42,905 nucleotides of DNA, taken from CAZKUR01 sp964556005 (GTDB lineage Bacteria > Bacteroidota > Ignavibacteria > Ignavibacteriales > Ignavibacteriaceae). Each line of letters starts with the position of its first letter. The stretch's first letter is position 1. The notes under the pieces are model-generated. The model was not told the origin of the DNA, made no database searches, and saw nothing but the letters and a program-made list of their open reading frames with translations. The DNA lies in assembly GCA_964556005.1 (NCBI GenBank), contig CAZKUR010000033.1, forward strand, positions 1 through 42,905. Reading direction: 5' to 3'. A program made the translations under genes and the position numbers. Of the stretch, positions 17,880-27,521 are shown one piece after another.

Positions 17880-18461
17880 TTACAAAGAAGTTACCGGGTG
17901 ACCGAGAAGTGCCGCTAAATGTTTCTCTGAAGCAGATTTAAGATTCGTATAAACATTTATCAGGTCAGCATTATCGACAATTAAAAGGTAGTTTTCGAGT
18001 GCGGTTATATCTTCCTGTTCCATAGTTTGCCCGGCCAATAAAGCTTCCGGTATGGAAACACTTCCCTGTGCAACGTAATCATCGAACAACTGCTGGAATT
18101 GCGGATCGTCGAATACTCCTATTTCATCCGAAGTAACGGGATCAGGAACATTGTATTTTGTTAGAAGCCGTTTTATTGCGTCCATATGTTTTTGTTCGGC
18201 TGATGTAAGCTTGTTAAAAATCCTTATGTTCCACGTTTGCGAAAAAACAGTATAAACATCGCGTATAACTTTTTCTTCCTGACGCATGTAGATAAGACTT
18301 GCTACTTCTTCTTCTGATAAATCACCGGAAACTATATTAGGCGAATTCTTGCTGATGAATTCACTGCTTGAAGGTTCAACCGAATTTGTAACCTTGTCAC
18401 TGCACGAGGTTAGAAGAACAAATATCGTCATTACCAAGACAAAATTTAATAACTTAAACAT
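17880..18461 (-). CDS. DUF2202 (ferritin-like) lipoprotein
   Basis: A 193-aa protein with an N-terminal hydrophobic segment and lipobox LLTSC at about Cys20, so probably a lipoprotein. The body is a DUF2202 domain: LSEEEVASLIYMRQEEKVIRD, followed by FNKLTSAEQKHMDAIKRLL and ALENYLLIVDNADLINVYTNL...SEKHLAALL. The Glu/His pattern (EEK, EQKHM, SEKHL) is that of a ferritin-like four-helix bundle able to hold a di-metal site. The biochemical role of DUF2202 is not established. A strong AGGAGG precedes the ATG and a terminator follows, so it is a single-gene unit. The upstream 484 bases do not show a recognisable regulator site. Confidence 0.85.
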   Translation of the reverse strand: MFKLLNFVLVMTIFVLLTSCSDKVTNSVEPSSSEFISKNSPNIVSGDLSEEEVASLIYMRQEEKVIRDVYTVFSQTWNIRIFNKLTSAEQKHMDAIKRLLTKYNVPDPVTSDEIGVFDDPQFQQLFDDYVAQGSVSIPEALLAGQTMEQEDITALENYLLIVDNADLINVYTNLKSASEKHLAALLGHPVTSL

Positions 18462-18945
18462 TTTTGGCCTCCTATTTTTGTTTATGAATATTACACATTA
18501 ACGGTTTTATCAAAGCTTATGCCTGATTAAAAAACTTGAGTTTTTATTGAAAAAGGAATTATCGCAGGATTTTTTTTTAAACCTTCGACAAAAGAAACTA
18601 TTCAGCGACAAAAAAGTCGAGATAAATAATTGAGAAACCGGATATTTTTAATTTCAATACTGAATAACTAAGGAAGAAAAGATATAAATTGTAAAGAGTT
18701 GTTGAGACTTCTGAATTATATTTAACAGTGGACCGGATAAAAAAATATTTCACACACCCGGATTTTATATTAAAATATTTTTTACATGCACTCTTATTTT
18801 TTAATTTAATACCGGTCTTTTAACATTTTAAATTAAGCTGGTTGGTTCATAATTATTTAATTACTAATACTATTTATGAATCGTAGAATTCGTTTAAAAC
18901 CATTATGGTAGTTAAAAAAATATTTCATTCAAAAATTTCCTCTTT
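18462..18945. other. Divergent intergenic region between the DUF2202 gene and prmA
   Basis: About 480 bases of AT-rich DNA between divergent genes; it must hold both promoters. The only structures seen are a small CGAC-A6-GTCG hairpin near 18608-18621 and A/T runs. I saw no RNA gene, no clear promoter match and no supported ORF. Confidence 0.5.
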
Positions 18946-19794
18946 ATGAAATTATATAAAGAGTTTATTGTTTCTTCGAATCCGTTTATTCCCGATTTAT
19001 TAAGCGGACTTTTGTGGGAATTAAACATCAGCGGGATAGAAGAAGAAGAAAAGTTTTTAATTTTATATGCCGATGAAAATTCCGGTGTGGATGTTTCTTC
19101 AATTTCAAAAATTCTCTCAAGTTTAATTACCCAAAACATAATTGAAAATTTTTCTACTAATGAAAAAACCATAGAGGAAAAAAATTGGAACGAAGAATGG
19201 GAGAAAAACCAGCAGGTACTAAAAATTTCAGATGGAATCATTGTAAAGCCAAGCAATAAAGAATATAAGTCAGAGACGGGTCAGATTGTTATTGCCATCG
19301 ATCCCAAAATGACGTTTGGGACAGGGGAGCATCAATCGACAAAATTAATTCTTCACAGCTTAGAGAAAATTATTAAAGGCGGTGAAAAAATCCTTGATGT
19401 TGGGACAGGTACGGGAATTCTTTCAATTATTTCAATTAAGCTTGGAGCCGAATATGCATTAGGAGTTGATATTGGTGAATGGTGTATCGAAAATGCAAAA
19501 GAAAATATTTTAAATAATGATGTGAATGATAAAGTTGAAATTCGTCTTTCGGAATTAAAAGATATCGTTGAGAAAAATTTTGATATAATTGCTGCCAATA
19601 TCGGAAGAAATACTTTGTTAGATATTGCCGAACAGGTTAAATTGCATCTGAAAAAAAATGGGATTTTAATTCTGTCAGGCTTGCTCGCTGATGATGAAGA
19701 AAAAATGAATTCAAAATATAAATCATTAGGTTTTGATTTATTAGAAATAAATAAAATGGATGAATGGATTTCTTTATTATTTAAACTAACTTAA
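18946..19794 (+). CDS. prmA: Ribosomal protein L11 methyltransferase
   Basis: SAM-dependent enzyme that trimethylates ribosomal protein L11. The 282-aa protein carries the family motifs: NWNEEWEKN ahead of the catalytic domain, then IAIDPKMTFGTGEHQSTKL and the SAM-binding ILDVGTGTGILSIISIKLGA, and the IIAANIGRNTL catalytic-region segment (usually ANIL/ANI). The N-terminal 90 residues form the substrate-recognition domain (MKLYKEFIVSS...). It precedes the MFS transporter by 23 bases, so the two may share a transcript although their functions are unrelated. Confidence 0.93.
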   Translation: MKLYKEFIVSSNPFIPDLLSGLLWELNISGIEEEEKFLILYADENSGVDVSSISKILSSLITQNIIENFSTNEKTIEEKNWNEEWEKNQQVLKISDGIIVKPSNKEYKSETGQIVIAIDPKMTFGTGEHQSTKLILHSLEKIIKGGEKILDVGTGTGILSIISIKLGAEYALGVDIGEWCIENAKENILNNDVNDKVEIRLSELKDIVEKNFDIIAANIGRNTLLDIAEQVKLHLKKNGILILSGLLADDEEKMNSKYKSLGFDLLEINKMDEWISLLFKLT

Positions 19795-19817
19795 TTGTAC
19801 ACTAAACAGGATGATTC

Positions 19818-21446
19818 ATGGATACTGAACAACAAGCTGAAACAAAAGAATCGAAAAGTTTCGACCAAATCATTAAAGATGCTTTTAAAGAGCTTAAGGA
19901 AACTTTTGTAGCTTTCTTTAAAGCGCCTAAAGCTCTTACCGGGATAAATATTCCTTATATAATTGAAGGATTGGTTTATTTCGGGATTTTGACAATTCTA
20001 GGGAAATTTGCTTCAGAAAATTTAAAAGTCACAGACGCACAAGCCGGACTGATATATAGTTTTGTTACAGGCGGTATTACTTTTGCTATGCTTGTCCTTG
20101 GCGGCTGGTCAGATAAGCTTGGTGTTAGAAAATCTTTAATTTTATCTTTTCTTATGATGATTGTGGGTAGGATATTTGTCTCTTTATCCGGAACGATTAG
20201 TCTTGGCTCCGGACTCTGGTCCCCAATGTTTTTTACAATGATTTTCGGCTTACTGCTGATGGTAACTGCATATGGTTTATTTCAACCAGCCGCTTATGCA
20301 GGAGTAAAAAAATATACCACTAAAAAAACTGCTGCAATGGGTTATGCGGTTATTTACGGATTAATGAATTTGGGAGCATTCCTTTCAGGTTTTATTTCTT
20401 CATTTACCCGGCAATCATTTACGAATATTTTTCCGCCAAATGGTCTTACAGCAGTTTTTTGGGTTTATGTTGTGTTAACAGGTTTGTCTTTGTTGTTGAC
20501 TGTTCTTTTGATAACAAAAAAATCCGATAAAGATGCCTTAAAACAAGTGGCAAAACAAAATGCTCTTGATGAAGGAATAGAGGAAGAAGAGGAAAAAGAA
20601 GAAGAAGCGGTACCGAAAATTAAAGTAGACAATATTCCTTTATTTATTTATTCTGCAATTGCTGTTTTTCTCTTCCTAATATCCAATCTTATATTCAAAG
20701 CTTCATTCGACCCAATATTTGATTTGAAATTGTTTTCTTCATCGATTCATATTGATGCTGCATTAATTTTAAGTATAATTATGGCAGTAGTTGCTTTTGT
20801 TGAATATGTGAGAAAGCGTTCATATCATCCATTTAGAGATCCGAGATTTACGTTTTTTGTATTTATATTAATACCGGTTCAAACTTTGTTTGCACATAAT
20901 TGGCTTACTCTTCCATACTATTTAAATAGAGCATTTGAAGGAACTGTAGTAAGTCAGTATTTTGAAGTCTTTTCAAATTTAAACCCAATATTGATTTTCA
21001 TATTAACACCAATTATTGCCGGATTGACAGCAAAAGCAAATGTTTATAAAATGATGATTTATGGAACGCTCGTGATGGCCCTTCCAACTTTCCTGCTTGC
21101 TTTCGGCCCAAATATTTATCTTTTCTTAATTTATGTACTCGGAATGACAATCGGCGAAGCTATGTGGTCGCCAAGATTTTTACAGTGGATTGCCGAAATT
21201 GCACCAAAAGGAAAGGTCGGACTTTATATGGGAGTTGGACAATTCCCGTGGTTTCTTGATAAAGTATTTACCGGATTTTATTCCGGTTATTTTCTGGAAA
21301 AATATTGTCCGAAAAATGTTCTTCCATCGGAAATGCACACCGGAACAATGTGGTTTATATATGCTTTGATTGCTATTATTACTCCGATTAGTTTAATACT
21401 TGCAAAAAATTGGATGATGAAAGGATTTAAAACAAAAGCTGCATAA
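19818..21446 (+). CDS. Major facilitator superfamily transporter
   Basis: A 542-aa integral membrane protein with at least 12 hydrophobic helices. The first half has the MFS loop 2-3 pattern GGWSDKLGVRKSL. A charged cytoplasmic loop separates the halves (about residues 250-270, EGIEEEEEKEEEAVPKIK). The general layout, with a long N-terminal tail, the YGLFQPAAYAGVKKY segment and large second half, recalls the POT/PTR peptide-transporter branch, but the diagnostic ExxER motif is not present, so the substrate is not assigned. It follows prmA closely and ends in a good terminator. Confidence 0.8.
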   Translation: MDTEQQAETKESKSFDQIIKDAFKELKETFVAFFKAPKALTGINIPYIIEGLVYFGILTILGKFASENLKVTDAQAGLIYSFVTGGITFAMLVLGGWSDKLGVRKSLILSFLMMIVGRIFVSLSGTISLGSGLWSPMFFTMIFGLLLMVTAYGLFQPAAYAGVKKYTTKKTAAMGYAVIYGLMNLGAFLSGFISSFTRQSFTNIFPPNGLTAVFWVYVVLTGLSLLLTVLLITKKSDKDALKQVAKQNALDEGIEEEEEKEEEAVPKIKVDNIPLFIYSAIAVFLFLISNLIFKASFDPIFDLKLFSSSIHIDAALILSIIMAVVAFVEYVRKRSYHPFRDPRFTFFVFILIPVQTLFAHNWLTLPYYLNRAFEGTVVSQYFEVFSNLNPILIFILTPIIAGLTAKANVYKMMIYGTLVMALPTFLLAFGPNIYLFLIYVLGMTIGEAMWSPRFLQWIAEIAPKGKVGLYMGVGQFPWFLDKVFTGFYSGYFLEKYCPKNVLPSEMHTGTMWFIYALIAIITPISLILAKNWMMKGFKTKAA

Positions 21447-21459
21447 AAATTTCATTTCT

Positions 21460-21513
21460 AAAGATGACATCTTCCCTTAGTGCCTTGCTATGTGAGAAGA
21501 TGTCATCTTTTTT
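21460..21513 (+). terminator. Intrinsic terminator between converging genes
   Basis: A 15-bp stem from 21460 (AAAGATGACATCTTC) to 21510 (GAAGATGTCATCTTT), with a 21-base loop, followed by TTT on the plus strand. It serves the MFS gene; the opposite direction (amidohydrolase gene) has the same stem but a weak T run. Each arm is itself a near palindrome AAGATG-N-CATCTT. Confidence 0.85.
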
Positions 21514-21515
21514 AA

Positions 21516-23201
21516 TTACCTTTGATAAATTACTTTCCCATTGAAAACCGTCATATCAACTTTAACATCTTTTATTTTTACCGGATCGATTGTTAAAATA
21601 TCATCGCTTAAAACAACAAGGTCTGCTAATTTACCCGGTTCAATACTACCTTTAAATTTTTCAGAATATTCCGCATATGCACTATTCAATGTATAACATT
21701 TAATTGCATCCTCAACAGAAATTTTCTGTTCGGGAATCCAGCCGTTTGGATTTTTATCGTCGACTGTTCTTCGTGTAACGGCGGCATAAATTCCTAAAAG
21801 GGGATTAAGCGATACAACCGGCCAATCTGTCCCGAAAGCTAAATGAACTTCGTTATCTAAAAATGATTTATATTGATGTGTATATTTTATTCTTTCCGGT
21901 CCGATTCTTTCAACAGCCCAGGAACCGTCTTCAATACATTGTGTAGGCTGAACTGAAGCAATTACTCCAAGTTTTGAATATCTTGAAATCTCCTGAGGCC
22001 TTACATGTTGTGCATGTTCAATCCTGAATCTTCTATCCCACTTAGGATTGGTCCTCTCAATTTTTTCAATCAAATCAAGCAAATATGAATTTGCGTGATC
22101 TCCGATTGCGTGAACGCATATTTGCAGTTTATGTTTATCTGCATCAATTGCCCATTTCTCTAATCGTCCATCGGTTACAATATCGTTCGGCAGTCCATAA
22201 TTTGAAGGTTCATTAACATATGGTTCCCAAAACCATGCTGTACTCGATCCAAGAGAACCATCCGAAAAAGCTTTTAAAGAACCTAACTTAATATGTTCAT
22301 CTCCAAAGCAATATTGAATTCCATCTTTAACAAGATTTTGATAATCATAGATTGGAATTCTTGTATAAATCCGGCAGGTTAATTTTCCGTCTTTCTCTAA
22401 TTGCTGGTATGTAATCAAATCTTCAAGCGGTTTTTTATTATCGGAAGTATAATTATAAGTAATATCCTGTACACTTGTTATCCCGTATTTCTTTGCTTCA
22501 TTCAAAGCAGTTAATGCTGCTTCATAATAATTTTGTGATGATGGCTCGGGGATAACTGCATTTACAAGATCAATTGCATTGTCTTTTAAGATTCCTGTAA
22601 GTTCTCCGGTTTTGGGATCTTTTTCAATTAATCCGCCGTCGGGACTTTTAGTATCTTTTGTAATTCCTGCCAATTTAAGTCCGTAGGAATTTGTTAAAGC
22701 CATGTGCCCGTCTAATCGTTTTAATAGAACCGGAGTATCAGAAGTGATATCATCAATATCTTCTTTTATCGGAAGTCTTTTCTCTTTCCATTTTTCATGA
22801 TCCCATCTTCCGCCTTCAATCCACTTACCTTTATGACTAGAAATATAATTCTTTAATATTTCTCTAAATTCGGAAATCGATTTTGTCTGTCTCAAATCAA
22901 TTCCCATAACATAAAAACCGCCGTTGATAAAATGAACATGTGCATCGTTAAATCCGGGCAGCATAAGTTTACCGTGCAAGTCAATAACAGTAGTTGATGG
23001 ATCAATTTCTTTTTTAGCATCCTCATTTGAACCAACAAACATTATTTTATTGCCTTCAATGATTACTGCCTCGGCATAAGGCTGCTTTTCATTCACGGTA
23101 TATATTTTTCCGTTGATGAATGCGGTTTTGTTTTGCTGGGAGTTTGTAAAAGTCGTCATTGTTAAAATCAATAATAATGAAAGAAATAATTTTATTTTCA
23201 T
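21516..23201 (-). CDS. Exported amidohydrolase, YtcJ-like
   Basis: Metal-dependent hydrolase of the amidohydrolase superfamily. The 561-aa protein starts with a signal peptide (MKIKLFLSLLLILTMTTFTNS). Motifs in order: FINGKIYTVNEKQPYAEAV and VIDLHGKLMLPGFNDAHVHF (metal-binding HxH), LLKRLDGHMALTNS, LKAFSDGSLGSSTAWF (a family hallmark), ICVHAIGDHAN, RIEHAQHV and LAFGTDWPVV (catalytic Asp), then the C-terminal IEPGKLADLVVLSDD. These match the YtcJ/N-substituted formamide deformylase-like group. Such enzymes act on small amides or cyclic compounds; the substrate is unknown. An AGGGGCT stretch precedes the ATG. It is convergent with the MFS gene. Confidence 0.88.
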   Translation of the reverse strand: MKIKLFLSLLLILTMTTFTNSQQNKTAFINGKIYTVNEKQPYAEAVIIEGNKIMFVGSNEDAKKEIDPSTTVIDLHGKLMLPGFNDAHVHFINGGFYVMGIDLRQTKSISEFREILKNYISSHKGKWIEGGRWDHEKWKEKRLPIKEDIDDITSDTPVLLKRLDGHMALTNSYGLKLAGITKDTKSPDGGLIEKDPKTGELTGILKDNAIDLVNAVIPEPSSQNYYEAALTALNEAKKYGITSVQDITYNYTSDNKKPLEDLITYQQLEKDGKLTCRIYTRIPIYDYQNLVKDGIQYCFGDEHIKLGSLKAFSDGSLGSSTAWFWEPYVNEPSNYGLPNDIVTDGRLEKWAIDADKHKLQICVHAIGDHANSYLLDLIEKIERTNPKWDRRFRIEHAQHVRPQEISRYSKLGVIASVQPTQCIEDGSWAVERIGPERIKYTHQYKSFLDNEVHLAFGTDWPVVSLNPLLGIYAAVTRRTVDDKNPNGWIPEQKISVEDAIKCYTLNSAYAEYSEKFKGSIEPGKLADLVVLSDDILTIDPVKIKDVKVDMTVFNGKVIYQR

Positions 23202-23490
23202 TTTAGCCCCTCTTTGAAATGATATGATTTTCTAATAGCTCACAATCTATAATAGTAAAAACTTATCATTAAATAAATAATAAGGAAGCAAATTTAAATT
23301 TATTAAAGTTGACATCTTTGCACATATATTTTGAAGCGAAAATATGTTATTTTCAATAATTGAGATATTTATACGAAAGTTAAAAATTTCTTTATTTTTC
23401 AACTAGTTTTTAAGAAAATGATGATGGTTAAGTTTTTCAATGATTTAACTATTATTTTTGAAAATAAAAATTTTTAATTAGGTTAAGAAG

Positions 23491-23700
23491 ATGGATTCTA
23501 AAGCAATTTTACATGAAGCATTACAATTGCGGCCTGCAGAAAGGCTTCAATTAATAGAATCATTGACCAGAAGTCTTAATGTACCAGATGAAAAAATCGA
23601 ACAAATATGGGCTGAAGAGTCGGAAAAAAGGTATCAGGCATTAAAAGAAGGTAAAGTGAAAACAATTCCGCTTGATGAAATAATTAAGAGGTACAAATAA
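23491..23700 (+). CDS. Antitoxin of the putative addiction-module component family
   Basis: A 69-aa acidic/basic helical protein: DSKAILHEALQLRPAERLQL, then LIESLTRSLNVPDEKIEQIWAEESEKRY and the end LDEIIKRYK. This is the pattern of the small antitoxins (TIGR02574/PF09720 type) that pair with ParE/RelE-fold toxins. The ATG follows a weak AAGAAG. The stop codon directly abuts the GTG of a toxin reading frame at 23701, which is broken (see next feature), so the antitoxin is probably an orphan now. An upstream TATTTTTG at 23453-23460 resembles a -7 box, without a matching -33. Confidence 0.85.
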   Translation: MDSKAILHEALQLRPAERLQLIESLTRSLNVPDEKIEQIWAEESEKRYQALKEGKVKTIPLDEIIKRYK

Positions 23701-23991
23701 GTGCTGGTTGAATTCATTGAACCTGCATCACTTGAACTTGATGATGCTATCGATTATTATAATTTACAATCAGCCGGCTTGGGGATTAGGTTTTTAAATG
23801 AAGTCTTGGAAAATATTGAATTAATTTCTCGTTTCCCTCAATTATGGTCTCAAAATTCTAAAAACACCCGCTAAGCAGTATTAAGAAAATTCCCTTACAA
23901 TTTAATCTATGCGATTTTTGAAGATAAAATTTCAATAATTGCAGTGGCTCATCAAAACAGAGAGCCAGAATATTGGATTGATAGAATTTAA
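23701..23991 (+). pseudogene. RelE/ParE-family toxin interrupted by an in-frame stop
   Basis: A frame of 96 codons starting at GTG 23701, immediately after the antitoxin stop. The translation is typical of a ParE/RelE toxin: LVEFIEPASLELDDAIDYYN, LGIRFLNEVLENIELISRFP, then a TAA at 23872-23874, then in the same frame AVLRKFPYNLIYAIFEDKIS, IIAVAHQNREPEYWIDRI. Both halves match the family (the RKFPY and V.H..R.P..W segments form the C-terminal half), so a single nonsense change broke a full-length gene. The product would stop after 57 residues and lose the core strands. CAA-to-TAA would be a one-base route. No internal ATG restores the second half. Confidence 0.82.
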
Positions 23992-24160
23992 AAACCTACC
24001 GCGTAACTTTTAATTGAACTAATTTATTTTAATCAATATCTATTAAAATTTCTAAAGCCGGTTTCTTCAAATATCTTTTGTTTTATTTCTTTTTATCCTA
24101 AAGGTTGTGTCATATTTGTTTATAAATTCGACCTTAAGAAATTTATAATATTTTTTTCTA

Positions 24161-24240
24161 TTTTAACTACGGAACGCAGTCAACAATCAACCATCATCCA
24201 TTTTAACTATCGAAGGTAGTCAACCATCATAAATCATCAC
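24161..24240 (+). repeat. Imperfect 40-base tandem direct repeat
   Basis: Two head-to-tail copies (24161-24200 and 24201-24240), both starting TTTTAACTA and containing AGTCAAC...ATCAT-type sequence, with roughly a quarter of positions differing. The second copy runs through the stop codon of the BNR-repeat gene. The surrounding 23992-24236 gap has no supported gene. Confidence 0.65.
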
Positions 24241-27200
24241 TTAAGTTCGGGAACACTTCCCGGAATCCACGGCGCACCGGCTTTCTCCAATTCATTTTGA
24301 AGTTTTTTCATTTTATTATAAGTCAAATCTTTTAGCTTCTGTAAAATTGGGGTCATTTCTTCAGACGCTATTTTATATGCGTTCATATTCGTTTTCGTCG
24401 GCGGAGCAGTAGATAGCCACTCATCGTAAATTATGCCCTGTACTCTGCCAACAATTGAAATAGGAGCCGGTTCATTCCTGCTTAATAAAGTCTGGTCTCC
24501 CGTAAGTTTTGTTTTAATTGCTCTAATTTCAAATAGTATTGAATCTGCATCGTTCATTAAGTAGCCCGGTGCTTTTGGTGTTTGCAGCAAAGCAGCCTTT
24601 GCATAATTAATTCTATTTCCAAGTTCATCAACAGTTTTTAAAGCACCCATCGAAACTCTATTTAATTCGGCGACTTTATCCTGGAAATTAACTAACTCTT
24701 TTCTATCTGTTTCGTTCAGCTCTGAAGTACCGAGAGTTACCGCATTAAAACTCTGAGATCCGGTTAATTCAGTTTGGACTCCATCAACACTTTTATAGAT
24801 TTTAACAGAGTACTTTCCCGGCATTGCAAGAAATCCTTCTTCTGGAATAGAGAATTCACCGACTTCTTTCGGTTTCAGGCTAACCGGATAAGTTGAAGGA
24901 TATCTTAAATTCCATGTTATTCTATGCAGACCCGCTTTTGGCGGTGCTTTCATCTCATAAATTTCATTTCCCGAATCATCAAAAATTTTAAATAATAGAT
25001 TCGGAGGCAATTCATTATCTTCCGCTTTTAACTCTTTATAAGTTGGATATTTTATTTCTTTTCCTTCTTTTATTGCTTTCTTTTCTTCATCATGCCTTAT
25101 TTCTTTTTTAGTTTTTATTGATTCTTTTAAATAATAAGTAAATGTTGCGCCGAAAGGAGGATTAGGCGAAGTAAAGAAATTTCCGCCCATAAAACCTTTA
25201 CCTCCATACCCAAACGGCTGGGATTTTATAAACATCGATGCATCTTTCACAGGAAATAAAATTGCAGCACTTTGTTCTAGTGTATCAGGTGTTATCATTC
25301 TAAGAGGAGAATAATTATCAAGTATATAAAATCCTCTGCCAAAAGTAGCAAGCACCAGATCAGATTCTCTTTTTTGAATTGCAATATCACGAACTGCGAT
25401 TGTCGGTAATCCGCCTTTCAATTGGACCCACTTTTTACCGCCGTCAACAGTAAAGTAAACTCCGAATTCAGTTCCTACAAAAAGTAAATCCGGATCTTTA
25501 AAATCTTCAACAATCTTATGAGCATAGTCGTTCTCCGGAAGATTAGATGAAATTGAAGTCCATGTTTTTCCTTTATCAATGCTCTTTAAAACATATGGTT
25601 TAAAATCTCCTCTTTTATGATTGTCGAATGTTGCATAAACTACATTAACATCAAATTGAGATGCAGTAATACTGCTTACATAACTGGTATCGGGAACTCC
25701 TGAAAAATGATCATAACGTTTCCAGTTTCCGCCGTCATTTTCGGAAACATTAATTAATCCGTCGTCCGTTCCCGCATAAAGTAAACCCGCTTTAACCGGC
25801 GATTCGGAAAGAGCAACAATGTTTCCGTACAAAGATGTCGAAGCGCTTTTACTCACAGCATCAACACTCCAGATTTTTCCCATAATAGAAAGTTTATTTC
25901 GATCAATTTGTCTTGTTAAATCAGGACTAATTTCTGTCCACGAATTTCCCATATCCGTAGTTTTGAAAATTTTATTTGCGGCAAAATATAAAGTAGTATG
26001 TGAGTGCGGACTGATAATTAATGGAGAATCCCAGTTCCATCTAAGCGGTGTTTCATTTGCACCTTCTTGAGGCTGAATTCCCGTAAGCTGGCCTGTTTTT
26101 TTATTGAAGCGAACCAATGCACCATATTGTGCTTCCGCATAAACGATGTCTGGATTTTCAGGATCAACTTGTGAAACGAATCCATCTCCCGAATTTGTAG
26201 CGAACCAATCGGAATTGGCAATGCCTGCGTCGCTTATTGTTTGAGATGGGCCGCCTAGACTTAAATTATCCTGAGTTCCCCCATAAACAAAATAAAACGG
26301 CTTTGCATTATCAACAGTTACTCTATAAAATTGGGTTACCGGAAGGTTTGCATTAAACTGCCACGTAACACCTCTGTCACTACTTTCATAAAGGCCGCCG
26401 TCGCATCCGACTAAGAAATGATTAGTATTTTTTGGATCAATCCACATCGCATGATTGTCTACGTGTTTATATTTCTCACCTAAATTATTAAAGGTTTTCC
26501 CGCCGTCAGTACTGACATGGAGAAAAGTATCCATTGCATAAATTGTATTTACATCTTTTGGATCAACAACAATTTCATTATAGTATTGAGGACTGCCGCT
26601 TACATAATCGCTTGTTTTTGTCCATGACGCACCTCGATCAGTGGATTTGAAAAAGCCTCCTTTATTATCCGCAGCTTCAATAATCGCATAAACTATATCA
26701 GGATTAGCAGGAGAAATTCCTAATCCAATTCGTCCGAGATCAACCGATGGAATTCCGTTAGTTAATTTTTCCCAGTTTTCTCCTCCGTCGGTTGATTTAT
26801 AAATTGCAGATTCCGGTCCGCCGTCAATTAAAGTATAAATGTGCCTCATTCTTTGATAGGAAGAAGCATACATAACATCCGGATTTCGCGGATCGAAAAT
26901 TACATCGTTAACTCCGGTGTATTTACTTATCGTTAATACGGCTTTCCAATTTTTCCCTCCGTCGGTCGATTTATAAAGTCCTCTGTCACCGCCTGCATCC
27001 CATAATGGCCCTTGAGCGGCAACAAAAACAATATTTGAATTTCTTGGATCTACTAAAATTTTCCCGATATGTTCGGACGATTTCAATCCCATGTTTTTCC
27101 ATGTTGCACCTCCGTCATCAGAACGATAAACACCATCCCCGTAAGAAACGCTTCGCTGGCTGTTATTTTCGCCCGAACCCACCCAGATAACGAAAGGATT

Positions 27201-27521
27201 ATTCGGATCGATGGTAATACATCCGATTGAGTAGGAACCTTCTTTATCGAAAATGGGCTCCCATATTGTGCCGAAGTCAGTAGTTTTCCATACACCTCCC
27301 GAAGCTGAAGCAATATAAATTATTCCCGGGTGAACCGAATCAACAGCAATATCGGTTAATCTGCCTTCTGTAACAGCCGGCCCGATGCTTCTAAATTTTA
27401 AGCCTTCAAATGTTGAGCTTGAAAATTTGTCTTTATGATTTTGGTTTTTGTCATCCTGAGCATTTGTAAAAGAAGAATAAAGAATTGAAAAGGTAATAAG
27501 TAAATAAGTAAGGAATTTCAT
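24237..27521 (-). CDS. Large exported BNR/sortilin-like beta-propeller protein
   Basis: The frame opens 35 codons further upstream, but the ATG at 27519-27521 gives a clean signal peptide (MKFLTYLLITFSILYSSFTNAQ) and a 1094-aa product. Most of the protein consists of BNR/Asp-box type repeats: many copies of S-x-D-x-G-x-x-W (for example STDGGKNWK, STDRGASWT, SSDRGVTW, TTDMGNSWT, SIDKGKTW). The start FEGLKFRSIGPAVTEGRLTDIAV is characteristic of a widespread family annotated as glycosyl hydrolase or VPS10-like; enzymatic function is not demonstrated. Residues past about 800 form a charged helical/beta C-terminal region. There is no T9SS sorting domain, unlike its neighbours, so it is probably periplasmic or released. 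No functional partner is obvious. Confidence 0.85.
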   Translation of the reverse strand: MKFLTYLLITFSILYSSFTNAQDDKNQNHKDKFSSSTFEGLKFRSIGPAVTEGRLTDIAVDSVHPGIIYIASASGGVWKTTDFGTIWEPIFDKEGSYSIGCITIDPNNPFVIWVGSGENNSQRSVSYGDGVYRSDDGGATWKNMGLKSSEHIGKILVDPRNSNIVFVAAQGPLWDAGGDRGLYKSTDGGKNWKAVLTISKYTGVNDVIFDPRNPDVMYASSYQRMRHIYTLIDGGPESAIYKSTDGGENWEKLTNGIPSVDLGRIGLGISPANPDIVYAIIEAADNKGGFFKSTDRGASWTKTSDYVSGSPQYYNEIVVDPKDVNTIYAMDTFLHVSTDGGKTFNNLGEKYKHVDNHAMWIDPKNTNHFLVGCDGGLYESSDRGVTWQFNANLPVTQFYRVTVDNAKPFYFVYGGTQDNLSLGGPSQTISDAGIANSDWFATNSGDGFVSQVDPENPDIVYAEAQYGALVRFNKKTGQLTGIQPQEGANETPLRWNWDSPLIISPHSHTTLYFAANKIFKTTDMGNSWTEISPDLTRQIDRNKLSIMGKIWSVDAVSKSASTSLYGNIVALSESPVKAGLLYAGTDDGLINVSENDGGNWKRYDHFSGVPDTSYVSSITASQFDVNVVYATFDNHKRGDFKPYVLKSIDKGKTWTSISSNLPENDYAHKIVEDFKDPDLLFVGTEFGVYFTVDGGKKWVQLKGGLPTIAVRDIAIQKRESDLVLATFGRGFYILDNYSPLRMITPDTLEQSAAILFPVKDASMFIKSQPFGYGGKGFMGGNFFTSPNPPFGATFTYYLKESIKTKKEIRHDEEKKAIKEGKEIKYPTYKELKAEDNELPPNLLFKIFDDSGNEIYEMKAPPKAGLHRITWNLRYPSTYPVSLKPKEVGEFSIPEEGFLAMPGKYSVKIYKSVDGVQTELTGSQSFNAVTLGTSELNETDRKELVNFQDKVAELNRVSMGALKTVDELGNRINYAKAALLQTPKAPGYLMNDADSILFEIRAIKTKLTGDQTLLSRNEPAPISIVGRVQGIIYDEWLSTAPPTKTNMNAYKIASEEMTPILQKLKDLTYNKMKKLQNELEKAGAPWIPGSVPELK

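Noticed and set aside
23905..23991. Second half of the broken toxin as a separate small gene
   Set aside because: No start codon with a binding site follows the stop, and the fragment would be about 30 residues of an incomplete fold.
24237..27521. Cut T9SS sorting domain at the end of the large BNR protein
   Set aside because: The C-terminus reads as a helical region ending PGSVPELK without any NYPNPFNP-like motif, and no remnant lies downstream in other frames.
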